Shown in pieces: positions 62,692 through 64,000 of a stretch of 64,000 bases of DNA. Location of the stretch: the NCBI RefSeq assembly GCF_001553345.1, contig NZ_KQ960767.1, forward strand, positions 104,068 to 168,067. The letters are read 5' to 3'. Numbering within the stretch: the stretch's first letter is position 1; each line of letters begins with the position of its first letter. The position numbers and the translations under genes are program-made. A model generated the notes under the pieces. The model did no database searches. It saw nothing but the letters and a program-made list of their open reading frames with translations, and had not been told where the DNA came from. The stretch is from Veillonella sp. DNF00869 (GTDB lineage Bacteria > Bacillota > Negativicutes > Veillonellales > Veillonellaceae).

Positions 62692-63584
62692 CATTTGATG
62701 TAATAAAACGTCATCGTTGGTGGTTTAGTATCTCCTCCATTGCGGTTATTCTAAGTATTATTTCCATGTTTATGTATGGATTTAACTTTGGTATCGATTT
62801 TACAGGCGGTACCATTGTAGAAGTGGAATTTAGCAAACCAGTACAGGTGTCTGCTGTACGGGAAAATTTGAAAGCCTTTGAATTAGAAAATGCAGTGATC
62901 CAATTATCTGGTGCAGATGCTACTGAATCAGAAGGTAAAACGGTAATGATTCGTACTCGTAACCTTGAGGCTAGTGAAAGTCAAGCTGTGGTAGCAGCAT
63001 TAAATAAAAATCTAGCGGAAGGAACAGTAAAGCGTATTGAATCAGTAGGCGCTGTTATTGGATCCGAAGTAACAGAACATGCATTGACGAATTTATTAAT
63101 TGCTTTCGTAGCGTTAGCTTTGTATATTACATATCGTTTTGAGTATCGTGTGGCCTTGTCATGTTTGGCAGCTATCTTCCATGACCTTATCATGGTATTG
63201 GGGATATTCTCTTTCTTCCATTTAGAAATTGATTCCTCCTTTTTGGCGGCGATTTTGACAGTTATCGGTTACTCTATGAATGAATCTGTCGTAATCTTTG
63301 ACCGTATTCGTGAAAATACACACACTCATAAGCGTACCGATACATTTGCAGATCTTGCGAATGCAAGTATCCATCAAAGTATCCATCGTTCCTGCTATAC
63401 ATTATCCACAGTATTGTTCGCATGTTGTTCCTTGTACTTCTTTGGTGGGGACACAACAAAGAACTTTGCTCTATGTATGATCGTAGGTTTCGTCAGTGGT
63501 GCGTACTCATCCATTTGTGTAGCTACATCTTTGTGGGCAATTTGGAAATCCAATAATAAAAAAGATGCACGAAATCGTCTCTAA
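62688..63584 (+). CDS. secF: Protein translocase subunit SecF
   Basis: A 298-residue partner of SecD with the N-terminal FGIDFTGGTIVEVEF motif, a periplasmic domain and six helices. The RND signature is GYSMNESVVIFDRIRENTHTHKR. Start overlaps the secD stop (ATGA). It ends the operon at the interspersed repeat copies. Confidence 0.95.
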   Translation: MTFDVIKRHRWWFSISSIAVILSIISMFMYGFNFGIDFTGGTIVEVEFSKPVQVSAVRENLKAFELENAVIQLSGADATESEGKTVMIRTRNLEASESQAVVAALNKNLAEGTVKRIESVGAVIGSEVTEHALTNLLIAFVALALYITYRFEYRVALSCLAAIFHDLIMVLGIFSFFHLEIDSSFLAAILTVIGYSMNESVVIFDRIRENTHTHKRTDTFADLANASIHQSIHRSCYTLSTVLFACCSLYFFGGDTTKNFALCMIVGFVSGAYSSICVATSLWAIWKSNNKKDARNRL

Positions 63585-63627
63585 TGAAGCTATTCTGTTT
63601 TTGCTAGAATGCTTGATTGGTGAAAGG

Positions 63628-63697
63628 GAAACGAGCAACATATTCCTTCTCAAGCTATACAGTGGTTATGCTTGTTCAGGAACATGTTGCTCGTTTC
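63628..63697. repeat. Inverted-repeat element (family copy 2)
   Basis: A 19-bp inverted repeat (63628-63646 and 63679-63697, one mismatch) with arm GAAACGAGCAACATATTCC and an inner CAAGC...GCTTG stem. Its core ACGAGC(GC)AACA is shared with the copy at 9491. It follows secF and may serve as its terminator. Confidence 0.75.
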
Positions 63698-63773
63698 TGC
63701 ATTTCGGCATTTAGGTAATAAGGATATAGCAAAACGTTCTACGCAAAGATGGCATTCCTTGGTGGTGTCATTA

Positions 63774-63822
63774 GAAACGAGCAATATAGTTCTTCTCAAG
63801 CTATACGGTGGTTATGCTTGTT
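63774..63822 (+). repeat. Inverted-repeat element (family copy 3, truncated)
   Basis: GAAACGAGCAATATAGTTC then TTCTCAAGCTATACGGTGG, nearly identical to copy 2 over about 50 bases. The second arm is missing or degenerate (replaced by AAAAAATATTGG). Confidence 0.7.
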
Positions 63823-63902
63823 TAAAAAATATTGGGAAAGGGGTTGCAAAATGTTTAAAAATATCATATAATACATTCAGTGCTTGAGACACAAGCACTT
63901 TT

Positions 63903-63934
63903 AATTTTCTTACAGCTTAGTAACTAAGAAAATT
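63903..63934. other. Hairpin before the edge promoter
   Basis: AATTTTCTTA (63903-63912) pairs perfectly with TAAGAAAATT (63925-63934); the AT-rich hairpin may end leftward or rightward transcripts. Bases 63585-64000 contain no gene. Confidence 0.5.
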
Positions 63935-63954
63935 AAAAAGATTAAAAATAACTG

Positions 63955-63983
63955 TTGACACGATATTGTAAATCTGTTATTAT
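63955..63983 (+). promoter_or_regulatory. Strong promoter reading out of the window
   Basis: TTGACA (63955-63960), 17-bp spacer, TATTAT (63978-63983; TATAAT at 63981-63986 would give a 20-bp spacer). The downstream gene lies beyond the edge. Confidence 0.7.
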
Positions 63984-64000
63984 AATCTAGTCGCCACAAC

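Noticed and set aside
62115..62714. 199-codon minus-strand ORF opposite secD
   Set aside because: Antisense frame of a conserved gene with no start signal or recognisable domain.

Overview
The window is ordinary bacterial chromosome of low G+C. It reads as a member of the Negativicutes, most likely Veillonella or a close relative. The clues are Firmicute-type operons (cdaA-cdaR-glmM; rpmG-secE-nusG-rplK-rplA-rplJ-rplL; ylxM-ffh-rpsP-khpA-ylqD-rimM), anaerobic enzymes (Ni-CODH CooS, a HydE-type radical SAM protein, formate-THF ligase, acetate kinase) and strong AGGAGG ribosome binding sites. The genus is inferred from gene content; no 16S gene is present.

Layout. 1-5.8 kb: two XdhC-family pieces, then cdaA-cdaR, an FAD oxidoreductase and glmM (c-di-AMP and cell-wall precursors). 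5.8-9.4 kb: a TauE-like permease, a protein made of six tandem HTH units, an M50-like membrane protein without its catalytic residues, and a secreted DUF4198 protein. 9.4-14.1 kb is an accessory island: an interspersed repeat, a probable type I toxin-antitoxin locus, an HTH-Fic protein with an operator array, a broken ORF, a CO dehydrogenase with a 23-histidine N-terminal extension, and the left end of an ISL3-type element. A perfect 30-bp direct repeat brackets the Fic-CODH segment. 14.1-23.1 kb: methyltransferase, DnaA-like mini-ATPase, siroheme reductase, PepSY protein, enoyl-CoA hydratase, guaC, thiT, a MobA-MobB fusion and moeA.

23.1-26.6 kb: two paralogous Na+/dicarboxylate-type symporters, each behind the same kind of leader (promoter, TTCTATAGAA palindrome at +1, terminator-like hairpin), with a structured possible-sRNA spacer between them. 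26.8-33.5 kb: fhs, fchA, a 1002-aa SARP/BTAD-ATPase-TPR regulator and a YuiF-like amino-acid or Na+/H+ transporter, plausibly one formimino-/formyl-folate (histidine-type) catabolic unit. 33.6-37.6 kb: small membrane protein, tRNA-Lys, and the transcription, secretion and ribosomal-protein operon with its L10-type attenuator. 37.9-46.2 kb: yaaA, hydE-like, carbonic anhydrase, tRNA-Ser, small proteins, yigZ, copA, merR. 46.4-53.7 kb: SRP/ribosome-maturation operon, tmcAL, lipoprotein, ackA, membrane protein. 54-63.6 kb: radC, ruvCAB, spoIID-like, queA-tgt-yajC, 5-FCL, secDF. The end holds two more copies of the interspersed repeat and a strong promoter reading out of the window.

The most interesting items are the type I toxin-antitoxin candidate (9.77-10.06 kb), the His-rich CODH, the 30-bp repeats with the ISL3 scar, the duplicated transporter leader, and the M50 pseudoprotease.
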